Assembly: GCA_029850515.1 (NCBI GenBank)
Contig: JARCRW010000085.1
Coordinates: 1-35,676, forward strand
Direction of reading: 5' to 3'
DNA from: Nitrosotalea sp.
GTDB taxonomy: Archaea > Thermoproteota > Nitrososphaeria > Nitrososphaerales > Nitrosopumilaceae
Length of the DNA stretch: 35,676 nucleotides
Made by a program: the position numbers and the translations under genes. Every line of letters starts with the position of its first letter. Within the stretch, counting starts at the first letter, position 1. The notes beneath the pieces are model-generated. The model had not been told where the DNA came from. It was given only the letters and a program-made list of their open reading frames with translations, and ran no database searches. Below are positions 15,710-23,652 of the stretch, in pieces.

Positions 15710-16055
15710 AAAAATCTGCAATGAAATAATGCAATCTGATGCAGATATCACGCTGGTCGCAGTATCTTATAGGACAGAGTCGTATTTTAAAGAACGCCCG
15801 GGAGTCAAAAGTCTTCAAACAAAAGAGGATATGGAAAAATCATTAGCTGATGCATCATTGCGATGGGTAACTAGGAGATCTCAAAGGACACTCGGTGAAC
15901 CTCTTTATGCTATGGCAAAGTATGAGAAAGCAAAACGCATTACTACACCACTTGGCAGGTATGGTATAATCTTATGTGTTCTATTGCCAAATTCTGATGC
16001 TGAAAAGATTGCCACAAAATTGATCAAACTTGTAAAGAAATATCCTGACTCTTAA
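15699..16055 (+). CDS. Small Roadblock-like protein paired with TPR gene
   Basis: A 118-residue protein from ATG 15699 (MNLEKICNEIMQSD), overlapping the TPR gene by 11 nt. It aligns with the 13589 protein: helix, beta strand with R-T/N-D, a K-x-R-P/G-V loop, SLRWVTRRSQRTLG, YEKAKRITTPLGRYGIIL. It is alpha/beta with a C-terminal helix. Role unknown; likely a regulatory dimer acting with the TPR protein. An in-frame upstream ATG at 15636 is inside the TPR gene and less likely. Confidence 0.8.
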   Translation: MNLEKICNEIMQSDADITLVAVSYRTESYFKERPGVKSLQTKEDMEKSLADASLRWVTRRSQRTLGEPLYAMAKYEKAKRITTPLGRYGIILCVLLPNSDAEKIATKLIKLVKKYPDS

Positions 16056-16109
16056 AACATGTATGTAAACAATTCAAAGTTGTTCCAATGATTAAATTGC
16101 TGTAAAAAA

Positions 16110-16508
16110 TCATCCTCCAAAACCAGAGTTTCCAACAAAACTAATGCTTGCCGGAGTTCGATATTCCTTGGTTATGTTGATCCCTTGATCTGTTGTTACT
16201 TGCACTTCGTTGAGTACACTTCCATCTGGAGGAGAGAGTGACACCTTTTCTCCTGGATTCAATATTGGAATGACATCTGGTTTTGTAGCTCCTCCGTATT
16301 CTACAACAATGTTGGTCAGAGCATTTGTGCCGGTGTTTCTTATGGCTACATGTGTTTCAGTACCCATATCATCTTTTATTATTATTGGATCAACTGACAT
16401 GCTGTATTTTTCAGAGGTGGGAATAACTGGTAAGAGAATGATTAGAAAAAACACTGTGATTAAAACGAAAGATCCCCCTATTGCTACTGAAAGGATGGAT
16501 TTTTTCAA
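16110..16508 (-). CDS. Membrane-anchored beta-domain protein (CARDB-like)
   Basis: A 132-residue protein with an N-terminal transmembrane segment (about 7-28, no clear cleavage site), then an extracytoplasmic domain: MSVDPIIIKDDMGTETHVAIRNTGTNALTNIVVEY. This resembles CARDB/Ig-like domains with the conserved N-T-G strand. It ends with a Gly-rich tail. An A/T-rich box (about 16528-16537) fits a leaderless start. Probable cell-surface structural or adhesion role; specifics unknown. Confidence 0.8.
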   Translation of the reverse strand: MKKSILSVAIGGSFVLITVFFLIILLPVIPTSEKYSMSVDPIIIKDDMGTETHVAIRNTGTNALTNIVVEYGGATKPDVIPILNPGEKVSLSPPDGSVLNEVQVTTDQGINITKEYRTPASISFVGNSGFGG

Positions 16509-16661
16509 CCGATAATAGAATGGCCTTCTAAATATTTCAATTCTACTATTGACGGATTTGTCAAAATGATACTTGTTTAAACGATTCTAATTCTGTCATA
16601 GTAGTTACAGGGAATTTTTTTCGAATAATCTATAATGCCTGTATGTTGAATCATTTATTGC

Positions 16662-16925
16662 ATGTCTGTAGATATATCACTGCCAAATTCTGTAGAATGT
16701 AAAGTCATTTTACCTAATGCCTGTTGGGTTGAGGTACAAAATGATCAAAAGGATGCTATTCTCTTGGTTTCAGTACCATGTGAGGATGTTTCATCTATTA
16801 CACTAATAGAGATGAGCGGAAAACGCAGTGAGATGTGTTTCTTGACTGGCTCTGTTGTAAAAATTGAGAATAACAAAATATACTATGATGAGAATAGACT
16901 AGAAGATTGTGATGCCGAAGAATGA
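16662..16925 (+). CDS. Small acidic protein of unknown function
   Basis: An 87-residue protein, acidic at the C-terminus, with several beta-strand segments (VECKVILPNACWVEV, DAILLVSVPCEDV, RSEMCFLTGSVVKI) and five Cys. A TATA-like TATAATG at 16631-16637 is about 28 nt upstream of the ATG. There is no family match. It is convergent with the glycosyltransferase gene. Confidence 0.6.
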   Translation: MSVDISLPNSVECKVILPNACWVEVQNDQKDAILLVSVPCEDVSSITLIEMSGKRSEMCFLTGSVVKIENNKIYYDENRLEDCDAEE

Positions 16926-16936
16926 TCTGATTCTAC

Positions 16937-18481
16937 TTATGCTGTTATTCTTGTCTTATTTTTAAATTGAATTACTATCAGATATGCGAAAAATGCTATG
17001 AATGTTATGTTGATAAACAGCGTGGCTGGATTCACAAGAGACTCTTGAAATGTTCCATATGGTAATGGGTTTGCCCAGAATGTTCCGGGAGAAAAATAGA
17101 TCTTTTGCCAGTATGACATTGAAGTAGCAGCATGAGCAAGTAAAGCACAAGCTACAAATGAAATTTGTATTTTTTTACTTGAAACATGTTTTACAAAATT
17201 CCAAAATCCATACGACGAAATGACTATGATTGAGATCAAAAATGGCAACATGTATCTCTCAAGTGAGAGGTCTCTGGCAATCATGAGCGTAGTGATGAAT
17301 GTGCTGACAAACCAAATTAAGACAAGTATTTCTGGGATGCAGTCTTTTGATCTTCGCACCTTTTGAATTACATATGTCATACCAACAAAGAAAAAGATGG
17401 TAAGTGGTATGCTGGAATAAGTGGGCGGACTATTCCATCCTAAATTGAATGTGGAATTTGGAAATGCACCTGGTATGGTATTTTCTGTGGGGCTTGGAAA
17501 TAAGGTATAGTAAAAGAGCAAGAGCATTCTAGTAGGTTGCAATCCTTGTATGGTGGGATATGCAATGAACCACACATCACGGTTATAGTTGTCCATGTCT
17601 GATTTTATAGTTTTGATTTGAAGAACGGGATTTTTATAAAATCCTGGCTCTGTTAGCAGAAAAGCAAATGTTGCAATACAGAAAAATGCCACAAGTGTCA
17701 CACTAATTTTAAAGATCTGTTTCTTGTCGATCGGTGATCCTAATTGTCTTTGCAACATACCATTCAGTAAAATAATTCCAGTAAATAGTACAGAAAATTC
17801 GATAGCCAGTAGCTTTGAGGTGAGTGCGCATCCAAATACCACTCCGCTTAAAACAAGATATTTTACTTTGAGGCGACCTGTTTTAAAAGAATAAAGCAAA
17901 AGCAATAGGGAAAACATGCTGAAGAAAACGTAATGAACCTCCGTCATTATGGTTCTACTGTACCATATCCAAAGGTTGTAAAACATGAAAACTAGTGAAA
18001 AAATTACCCCTACATTTCTATTGAAGAGAACCTTTCCAATCAGAAACGCAACAACTACTGTGAGTGCTCCAAAGATTGGTGACAACGCGCGTCCTGCAGT
18101 CATCTGCTCAACAGTTGGAGAATTATGAAAATTGTAGCAAGTAAACCAGTAACAAGACCAATCATAATAATCTCCAGTATCTTGATGCTCAAGACTTAGA
18201 GGTACTCCAATCAAAATCATGCGCAATGGGCTGTATGTGATACCATGTGCAGGTATGTGGTATAATGAATTACAGTTGTCGATTGATATGAGACACGTGT
18301 TGGCAAGATCCCCCTTGGTTATCAAGTGGATGTAGTTTCCTGCCCATCCAAGATAGTTTATCTCATCTCCATGATGCGGTTGCCCCTCCAAACTATATGC
18401 GTAAATCAAAATAGCGGCCAAGAATAATGCGAGAGGTATTGTGTAACTTGATCTTGTACTGATAGAATGCATTAAATTCAC
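16937..18481 (-). CDS. Multi-pass glycosyltransferase, family 39 / PMT-like (GT-C)
   Basis: A 514-residue integral membrane protein with about 9-11 transmembrane segments. The first external loop carries the GT-C acidic motif (HHGDEINYLGW), followed by a Cys-rich loop and an alternating hydrophobic/loop body. It resembles archaeal and bacterial dolichyl-phosphate-mannose mannosyltransferase family members, which transfer sugars from polyprenyl-phosphate carriers to proteins or lipids. The GTG at 18481 or the ATG at 18472 may be the start. Its substrate here is unknown; the sequon-rich secreted proteins nearby are compatible. Confidence 0.88.
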   Translation of the reverse strand: MNLMHSISTRSSYTIPLALFLAAILIYAYSLEGQPHHGDEINYLGWAGNYIHLITKGDLANTCLISIDNCNSLYHIPAHGITYSPLRMILIGVPLSLEHQDTGDYYDWSCYWFTCYNFHNSPTVEQMTAGRALSPIFGALTVVVAFLIGKVLFNRNVGVIFSLVFMFYNLWIWYSRTIMTEVHYVFFSMFSLLLLLYSFKTGRLKVKYLVLSGVVFGCALTSKLLAIEFSVLFTGIILLNGMLQRQLGSPIDKKQIFKISVTLVAFFCIATFAFLLTEPGFYKNPVLQIKTIKSDMDNYNRDVWFIAYPTIQGLQPTRMLLLFYYTLFPSPTENTIPGAFPNSTFNLGWNSPPTYSSIPLTIFFFVGMTYVIQKVRRSKDCIPEILVLIWFVSTFITTLMIARDLSLERYMLPFLISIIVISSYGFWNFVKHVSSKKIQISFVACALLAHAATSMSYWQKIYFSPGTFWANPLPYGTFQESLVNPATLFINITFIAFFAYLIVIQFKNKTRITA

Positions 18482-18597
18482 TTGTACTGCACCATGGCTT
18501 TTTCTTGTTTTTTGTAATTGATTGATATCTCTATCTGTTGAATATAGTCTTTGGCTAGAAAGATTATAAAATCAACATTGTATCCACAAAACATTTC

Positions 18598-19611
18598 ATG
18601 GAATCAAACCAAAAAACTTGGCAATTGGCACCTGATCTAAAAATATCTAGAATACTAAACGGGATGTGGCAAGTGGCAGGAGGTCATGGTGATATTGACC
18701 CAGAATCTGCAATATCTGCAATGTTGCTATGTCATGATTCTGGTTTCACTACCTGGGACATGGCAGACATTTATGGTCCTGCAGAGCAATATTTCGGAGA
18801 TTTTAGAAAGAAACTGGAAAAACAACGAGGCAAAGATGCGATAGAAAAAATTCAAGCGCTTACAAAATTTGTACCGACTCCCGGTCCTATGACCAGCTCA
18901 ATAGTTAGACATTCCGTAGAAAAATCAATCCGTAGGATGAATGTTGAATCCATAGATGTACTCCAGTTTCACTGGTGGGATTATACTGATGCCAGATACA
19001 TTGACGCATTGCATAATCTCTCAAAGCTTTGTGATGAAGGAAAGATACGACATGTTGGATTGACAAATTTCAATACTGATACAATGGCATTAATATTGGA
19101 ACAAGGGTTCAAACTTGTATCTAATCAAGTACAATATTCTATCATTGATCAACGACCACAAATAAAAATGGCCCCATTTTGTCAGAAAAACGGAATAGAC
19201 CTTCTCACATATGGGACTCTCTGTGGAGGGTTTCTGTCTGACAAATATCTTGGAAAATCTGAACCGACAAGATCAGGTCTGAATACATATAGTTTACAAA
19301 AATACAAAAACATGATTGATCAATGGGGAGGTTGGAATTTGTTTCAAGAACTCCTGCACACATTAAATGAAATTGCAATAAAACATGATTCCAGTATTGC
19401 AAATGTTGCTACTAGATACATATTGGACAAGCCTGCTGTGGCTGGGGTAATAATTGGTACAAGACTTGGAATCTCTGACAATAGATCTGACAACTTGAAG
19501 GTGTTTTCATTACAATTAGACAAAGAAGATGACCATAAAATAAAATCAGTCACATCAAGATCAAAAGATCTTTTTATGGTAATAGGTGACTGTGGTGACG
19601 AATATAGGTAA
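18598..19611 (+). CDS. Aldo/keto reductase
   Basis: A 337-residue NADPH-dependent oxidoreductase of the AKR superfamily. The catalytic tetrad is visible as D54 and Y59 (WDMADIYG), K90 (ALTKFVP) and H125 (LQFHWWDY). The C-terminal cofactor-binding region contains AGVIIGTRLG. Compared with usual aldo/keto reductases (about 310-330 residues) it is full length. It reduces aldehydes or ketones; the substrate cannot be read from sequence. A TATA-like ATTATAAAAT near 18561-18570 fits the ATG at 18598. The zinc alcohol dehydrogenase 44 nt downstream suggests a carbonyl/alcohol redox pair. Confidence 0.95.
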   Translation: MESNQKTWQLAPDLKISRILNGMWQVAGGHGDIDPESAISAMLLCHDSGFTTWDMADIYGPAEQYFGDFRKKLEKQRGKDAIEKIQALTKFVPTPGPMTSSIVRHSVEKSIRRMNVESIDVLQFHWWDYTDARYIDALHNLSKLCDEGKIRHVGLTNFNTDTMALILEQGFKLVSNQVQYSIIDQRPQIKMAPFCQKNGIDLLTYGTLCGGFLSDKYLGKSEPTRSGLNTYSLQKYKNMIDQWGGWNLFQELLHTLNEIAIKHDSSIANVATRYILDKPAVAGVIIGTRLGISDNRSDNLKVFSLQLDKEDDHKIKSVTSRSKDLFMVIGDCGDEYR

Positions 19612-19655
19612 CAAATACCCTTTTCTTAATATTGGCAATGTATTTCACATGACTT

Positions 19656-20726
19656 GTGAAAGCTCTAGTCTATGAAAAATACGCTCCCGATGATGATTAT
19701 AAAAAAATACTCAAAGTAATGGATGTGCCTGAACCTAAACCAAAACCCAACGAAGTAGTCTTCAAAGTAATAGTTACAGGATTAAACCATGATGATATCT
19801 GGGGAATGCGTGGAAAACCAATACAAATACCAATGCCTCATATTTCAGGAACTGATGCAGCAGGTCAAGTTGTTGCAGTGGGTGAGGATGTTTCCACAAT
19901 CAAAGTCGGAGACAGAGTTGTCTCACATGGCAATCTTTCCTGTAGGATATGTGTCGCATGCACTGAAGGCCGTGAGTATGATTGTAGGTATAGGAAAATT
20001 TGGGGTTTTCAAACAGGTCCTTTATGGGGTGCATACTGTGAATACGCACACCTACCTGAGGTAAATGTTGTAAAAATTCCTGAAAATGTGTCATATGAAG
20101 ACGCTGCAGCTGCGTCTATGACCATGACAACGTCTTGGCACATGCTTGTGGGAAGGGCAAAAATCCAGCCTGGTCAAACAGTACTCATAATGGGAGGAGG
20201 TTCTGGTATGGGCACGTTTGGAATTCAAATTGCCAAACTCCATGGTTGTGATGTGATTGCAACTGCAAGTCCGAACAAATTAGAAGAATGTTTAAAACTT
20301 GGTGCAGATTTTGCAGTAGATCACAGGAAAGAAGACTGGAACAAGCAGGTCTTTACAATATCAAAAGACTTGGCAAAACAAAAACAATCAAGCCCTGGAA
20401 TTGATGTAATTTTTGAGCATATTGGAGGTTCGCACTGGAACAAGGAACTTGCCTTGCTAAAATATGGTGCTACTCTTGTTACAACTGGTGCTACAACTGG
20501 CTATGATGTAATCTCTGATTTGAGACATATATTTTTCAAAGGGACCAATATCTTGGGCTCAACCCAAGGAACACGTTCTGAGCTTGAATCTGGAATTTTT
20601 TGGATGTCTAAAGGAAAGATGAAATCTATAGTTGACTCGATCTATACGTTTGAAAATGCAGTTGAAGCTCACACAAAAATGTTACAGGGAAATCTGTTTG
20701 GAAAAATATTGATGAAACCTGCATGA
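19656..20726 (+). CDS. Zinc-containing alcohol dehydrogenase / quinone reductase family (MDR)
   Basis: A 356-residue medium-chain dehydrogenase/reductase. C96, C99, C102 and C110 form the exact structural-zinc motif C-x2-C-x2-C-x7-C. The Rossmann fold GGGSGMGTFGIQIAK binds NAD(P)H. The usual catalytic-zinc Cys is replaced by His in GLNHDDIWG, so the catalytic site may differ. It starts at GTG 19656, supported by a TATA-like TTCTTAATAT (19623-19632) about 28 nt upstream. It is 44 nt behind the aldo/keto reductase. Substrate unknown. Confidence 0.93.
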   Translation: MKALVYEKYAPDDDYKKILKVMDVPEPKPKPNEVVFKVIVTGLNHDDIWGMRGKPIQIPMPHISGTDAAGQVVAVGEDVSTIKVGDRVVSHGNLSCRICVACTEGREYDCRYRKIWGFQTGPLWGAYCEYAHLPEVNVVKIPENVSYEDAAAASMTMTTSWHMLVGRAKIQPGQTVLIMGGGSGMGTFGIQIAKLHGCDVIATASPNKLEECLKLGADFAVDHRKEDWNKQVFTISKDLAKQKQSSPGIDVIFEHIGGSHWNKELALLKYGATLVTTGATTGYDVISDLRHIFFKGTNILGSTQGTRSELESGIFWMSKGKMKSIVDSIYTFENAVEAHTKMLQGNLFGKILMKPA

Positions 20727-20781
20727 GTTGTAAAATTCAACACTATATGTTTTTAGACTATGACGTTATACGTTAAGGTAG

Positions 20782-21339
20782 TTGACATCAAAACTGCTTG
20801 GTATCTGCATGGTGCTCCTGATCCTTAATGTGGCTTTGTTGCCGTTAATGCATGTAGGATATGCACAAACTACAAATTTTTCCATCAAGGGCGCAGTAGC
20901 CGGAAGTAGTAACTTTCGAGGTGTTATAATGTGGACAATAATTGATGGAAACAAGGGTACAATAATCATCCAATCTCCTGCTGGCAGAGGACTGGTTCAT
21001 ACTTTGATATCTCCAAGTATTACATGCGGTTCCTCCATCCCTATCTGTCTCTCCTCTACTGTTATTGATACTACTGATACAGACATATTCAAAGTAGGAG
21101 ACACCGCCAGATTTTCAATTGACCTAAATGCAAAACAAGAAACAGTCTCAATACTTACTGGTGTCTTGGCTGGATTTGATGTCACTGTTAATCTTTCTAA
21201 AGTGTGGAATGCGACCTCTATCTCTACAGGGGTAAACACAACAACACCTTCCAATGCAACTGCAATGGTAAACTCTACAGCGCCGAGACATTTTACTCTG
21301 TCATTGAATGAATCCATAGGTATTAGCGGAAAAGGCTAG
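20782..21339 (+). CDS. Secreted protein of unknown function
   Basis: A 185-residue protein. The signal peptide (residues 1-29, hydrophobic core, VGYAQT) precedes a beta-rich domain with paired Cys (ITCGSSIPICLS) and an Asn/Thr/Ser-rich C-terminal region with many NxT/S sequons. It probably forms part of the envelope. The start is TTG at 20782, with the A/T-rich GTTTTTAGA about 20748-20757 at leaderless spacing. No PEF tail is visible. Confidence 0.75.
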   Translation: MTSKLLGICMVLLILNVALLPLMHVGYAQTTNFSIKGAVAGSSNFRGVIMWTIIDGNKGTIIIQSPAGRGLVHTLISPSITCGSSIPICLSSTVIDTTDTDIFKVGDTARFSIDLNAKQETVSILTGVLAGFDVTVNLSKVWNATSISTGVNTTTPSNATAMVNSTAPRHFTLSLNESIGISGKG

Positions 21340-21407
21340 TTACCTGGAATCTCCAATCTAAAAAATTTCTTGACAACTACTTTAACACAAATTAATTCGT
21401 GGTATCT

Positions 21408-21572
21408 TTAAGAACGATGTCTCTTGACCTTTTGACTTTTACCCAAAAGTAACATTAGAAATGTACTGTTGTCAAGTTCTGGGTCTTCCTGTTTTGCTTT
21501 TTTTACTGCTTTGGTAAATTGGTGAAAGGTATCGACTTTCACTGTGATCGTCTTGTATTCTTTTCTTGGCAT
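21408..21572 (-). CDS. Small ribbon-helix-helix-like DNA-binding protein
   Basis: From ATG 21572 it is 54 residues: KTITVKVDTFHQFTKAVKK (beta strand then helix) and PELDNSTFLMLLLGKS (second helix). This is the layout of a ribbon-helix-helix (MetJ/Arc-type) regulator. A longer in-frame reading to 21650 lacks support. An A/T-rich GATTTATCAA-like box (rc of about 21595-21604) lies about 26 nt upstream, favouring 21572. Likely a small transcription factor. Confidence 0.65.
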   Translation of the reverse strand: MPRKEYKTITVKVDTFHQFTKAVKKAKQEDPELDNSTFLMLLLGKSQKVKRHRS

Positions 21573-21650
21573 AGTTAGACTCGTCCGGTACCATTGATAA
21601 ATCATACGTAGAGTTTTTTCACGAAATTGCTTAAATACTGTCCAAAACAC

Positions 21651-22053
21651 GAAAAAATATTTGTAATATTACCTTAAACAGAAACTATGCGTGTGCATCC
21701 ATCGAGTTGTACTGTTGACCTATTTGTGTCAAAAATAACCTAAAAGATAGAAGAGGAAGATTGTTTGAAGTTATTGACTATTCGAGGTGGGACAACGCTG
21801 AAACCTTATTTCTTATCCTTGATTAATTATGATGTAAATGCATTTTGAATCAACTATCTTTTCAACAGTGTTTGTATTAGATGTGGTACTGGTAAAACAT
21901 TCGATTCTATGTTGCTGAGATTGTGATATTTTCACGCCAAGGCTCCTGAACTTACAATGCGAGCGGAAAAGCCATAACCCTTTAGGGTCGAGTATGTCAG
22001 ATGTCCTAACCTTTTAGTCAAATCTGTAAACAGCCACCTTTATTTTTAATGGG
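21651..22053. other. Intergenic, possibly with transposon remnant
   Basis: About 400 nt with no intact gene. Near 21918-22010 a broken reading frame (HAKAPELTMRAEKP) and a small hairpin ACCCTTTAGGGT (21977-21988) loosely resemble the 3' end of IS200/IS605 tnpB elements. This is weak. The promoter for the gene at 22054 lies at the right edge (TATTTTTAAT, 22041-22050). Confidence 0.3.
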
Positions 22054-22791
22054 TTGGGTTCTAAAATCACGGACAAATATTGTACATATGATGGTAGCAA
22101 GGTGGATGAAACTCTAAGTAACCTGTGTAAATTATGTGGATATGTCTATTGTAGAGAACATCTATTGCCACAGAGACATCGATGCGCAATGCTACAAAAT
22201 GTGGAATATGTTAAAACTGATTCATTTTCAAGTATGGATCAATCCCCGCCGCCTAATGAATTCAAAAAAACTTTAGACAAACCAGTTACGCAGATAGCGA
22301 CTAATGTGGAAAAAATAAGTATGCCGGTGACCCGTGCTGCGGAAGATGTTCCTTATTGGCTATCTGATTGCTTAAAAGATGCACAGAATATGATAATAGA
22401 ACATCACCATGAAAAACCGGATGACCTGAATTTTGGAGACTGTGCAACATTCCTTGCAGGTAAAACTTTTGGTGTGAAAATACAAAACAATGGTAATGCT
22501 TCTGGCGATATCAATCTGATTAGAGATCTACCGAGCCAACCATCTTACAAAATATGTATCCATGATATGCTCGATTATGATACTAGAGACAACAGGCGAA
22601 TGGTAACAATTATTCTCATCCATCAACTACTACATGCTATTCATCCTTCTAGAATACATGATTCCACAAATGAACAAAATGGAATCAATAGACTAGAACA
22701 TGAAATTGCAAATAAAGCGAGTTATCATGATGGATTGCTAAACTTGGAAAGCCTGTATCAGAGTGGCAAGATTAATCGTTGCCACGTTTAG
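22054..22791 (+). CDS. AN1 zinc-finger / HQxxH pseudo-metallopeptidase-like protein
   Basis: A 245-residue protein. The N-terminus has an AN1-type finger: C10-x2-D13 (usual second Cys replaced), then C25-x2-C28-x4-C33-x2-H36-x5-H42-x-C44. After a linker, a zincin-like domain carries H190-Q-L-L-H194-A-I-H197. In related proteins the motif is HELLHAIH, so the catalytic Glu is changed to Gln (GAA to CAA). It is predicted to bind zinc but lack hydrolysis. The TTG at 22054 is the assumed start. Convergent with the zinc-ribbon gene at 22799. Confidence 0.78.
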   Translation: MGSKITDKYCTYDGSKVDETLSNLCKLCGYVYCREHLLPQRHRCAMLQNVEYVKTDSFSSMDQSPPPNEFKKTLDKPVTQIATNVEKISMPVTRAAEDVPYWLSDCLKDAQNMIIEHHHEKPDDLNFGDCATFLAGKTFGVKIQNNGNASGDINLIRDLPSQPSYKICIHDMLDYDTRDNRRMVTIILIHQLLHAIHPSRIHDSTNEQNGINRLEHEIANKASYHDGLLNLESLYQSGKINRCHV

Positions 22792-22798
22792 GCGGTTC

Positions 22799-23098
22799 TT
22801 AATATTTTTTTCTAAGTTCTTTTAACTGATCATATTCTTCCTGTGTCTTGTTAGATTTTATTCCCGGCTTGTTTCTTGGTCTTGATCTTACCATGCAATT
22901 ACAGCAATTGCAATACAAGTCTATCGTATCTTCTGTTGCAGGTCTATCTTCTCTGTCATGACATGCCTCTCTTGACATAAAGACTCCACAAATCTGGCAT
23001 CTGACTTGGCCTGACAAATAACGACTAGAGCCATCTCTTGGTTTTCTAACCTTGTGTTCTTTACACTGCCCTTTACAAATGCCTTTGTCTTTGTTCAT
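22799..23098 (-). CDS. Small Cys-rich zinc-ribbon protein
   Basis: A 99-residue basic protein with several Cys pairs: CKGQC (8-12), CQIC (34-37) and CNCCNC (63-68). It is Lys/Arg-rich, compatible with nucleic-acid binding. I recall similar Cys-rich proteins from thaumarchaea without known function. It is convergent with the AN1/HQxxH gene, with 7 nt between stops. Confidence 0.75.
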   Translation of the reverse strand: MNKDKGICKGQCKEHKVRKPRDGSSRYLSGQVRCQICGVFMSREACHDREDRPATEDTIDLYCNCCNCMVRSRPRNKPGIKSNKTQEEYDQLKELRKKY

Positions 23099-23147
23099 GA
23101 TTTACTCTGTTATGGAAGAATAAACTCCTGCTTTAATTTGATTCTGT

Positions 23148-23258
23148 TTATTCTATTGTGATACCACAATCTGAACAGATTAGTGTAGATTCTGACAGGT
23201 GAATGGTTTCACAGTTTGTACATGTGATCATATGGCACAATGTGGATTTAGATTCCAT
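23148..23258 (-). CDS. 36-residue zinc-ribbon microprotein
   Basis: ATG 23258 (or the internal ATG at 23231) to TAA 23148-23150 encodes a 36-residue peptide with C13-x2-C16-x11-C28-x2-C31, a minimal zinc ribbon. An in-frame stop lies directly before the ATG. A TATA-like box (about 23271-23277) is upstream. Its Cys spacing and position after another zinc-ribbon gene make it credible despite length. Confidence 0.55.
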   Translation of the reverse strand: MESKSTLCHMITCTNCETIHLSESTLICSDCGITIE

Positions 23259-23303
23259 ACCTCAAATGTCTAAAAAGTTGCATCAACTGTTAAAACTATT
23301 TTT

Positions 23304-23380
23304 GGATAATATTCTGGATAATATTCTGGATAATATTCTGGATAATATTCTGGATAATATTCTGGATAATATTCTGGATA
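23304..23380. repeat. 12-bp tandem repeat, 6 copies plus part
   Basis: The unit GGATAATATTCT repeats exactly six times (23304-23375), followed by GGATA. Each unit contains the palindrome AATATT. A related palindrome GGATAATATCC occurs near 23470-23480. Because 12 is a multiple of 3 it makes an open frame, but that is not evidence of coding. Confidence 0.95.
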
Positions 23381-23390
23381 TACGCAGATA

Positions 23391-23652
23391 CGTTTAGTCT
23401 ATGGGTTTCTTGTTTTGGAGTTCTTGATGTTGATTAGTTCCAGTGTCCGTATGAAAACTATGTTATATTAGGATAATATCCTGTTTAATGAACAACCTAG
23501 GCACGATTTTTCTCAATGTACCTACACAAATATTTTCTACAGGTTTGTTCATCTCAAAGAAGCTACTGGTTTATTGATGCATTAACAATAAATTCTATAT
23601 GTATAATACGCATTCTTTTTATCTTTTTATTGGATATGTGGAGTAGCCTGGA
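23391..23652. other. Intergenic region upstream of NDH-2
   Basis: Nothing coding seen. It holds the GGATAATATCC palindrome near 23470 and an A/T-rich box (CTTTTTATTGG, about 23622-23632) at leaderless spacing before the ATG at 23653. Confidence 0.5.

Noticed and set aside
23203-23397. 64-codon frame covering the 12-bp repeat (LDNI repeated)
   Set aside because: The frame is kept open by the tandem repeat (12 is a multiple of 3). It has no promoter or family match.
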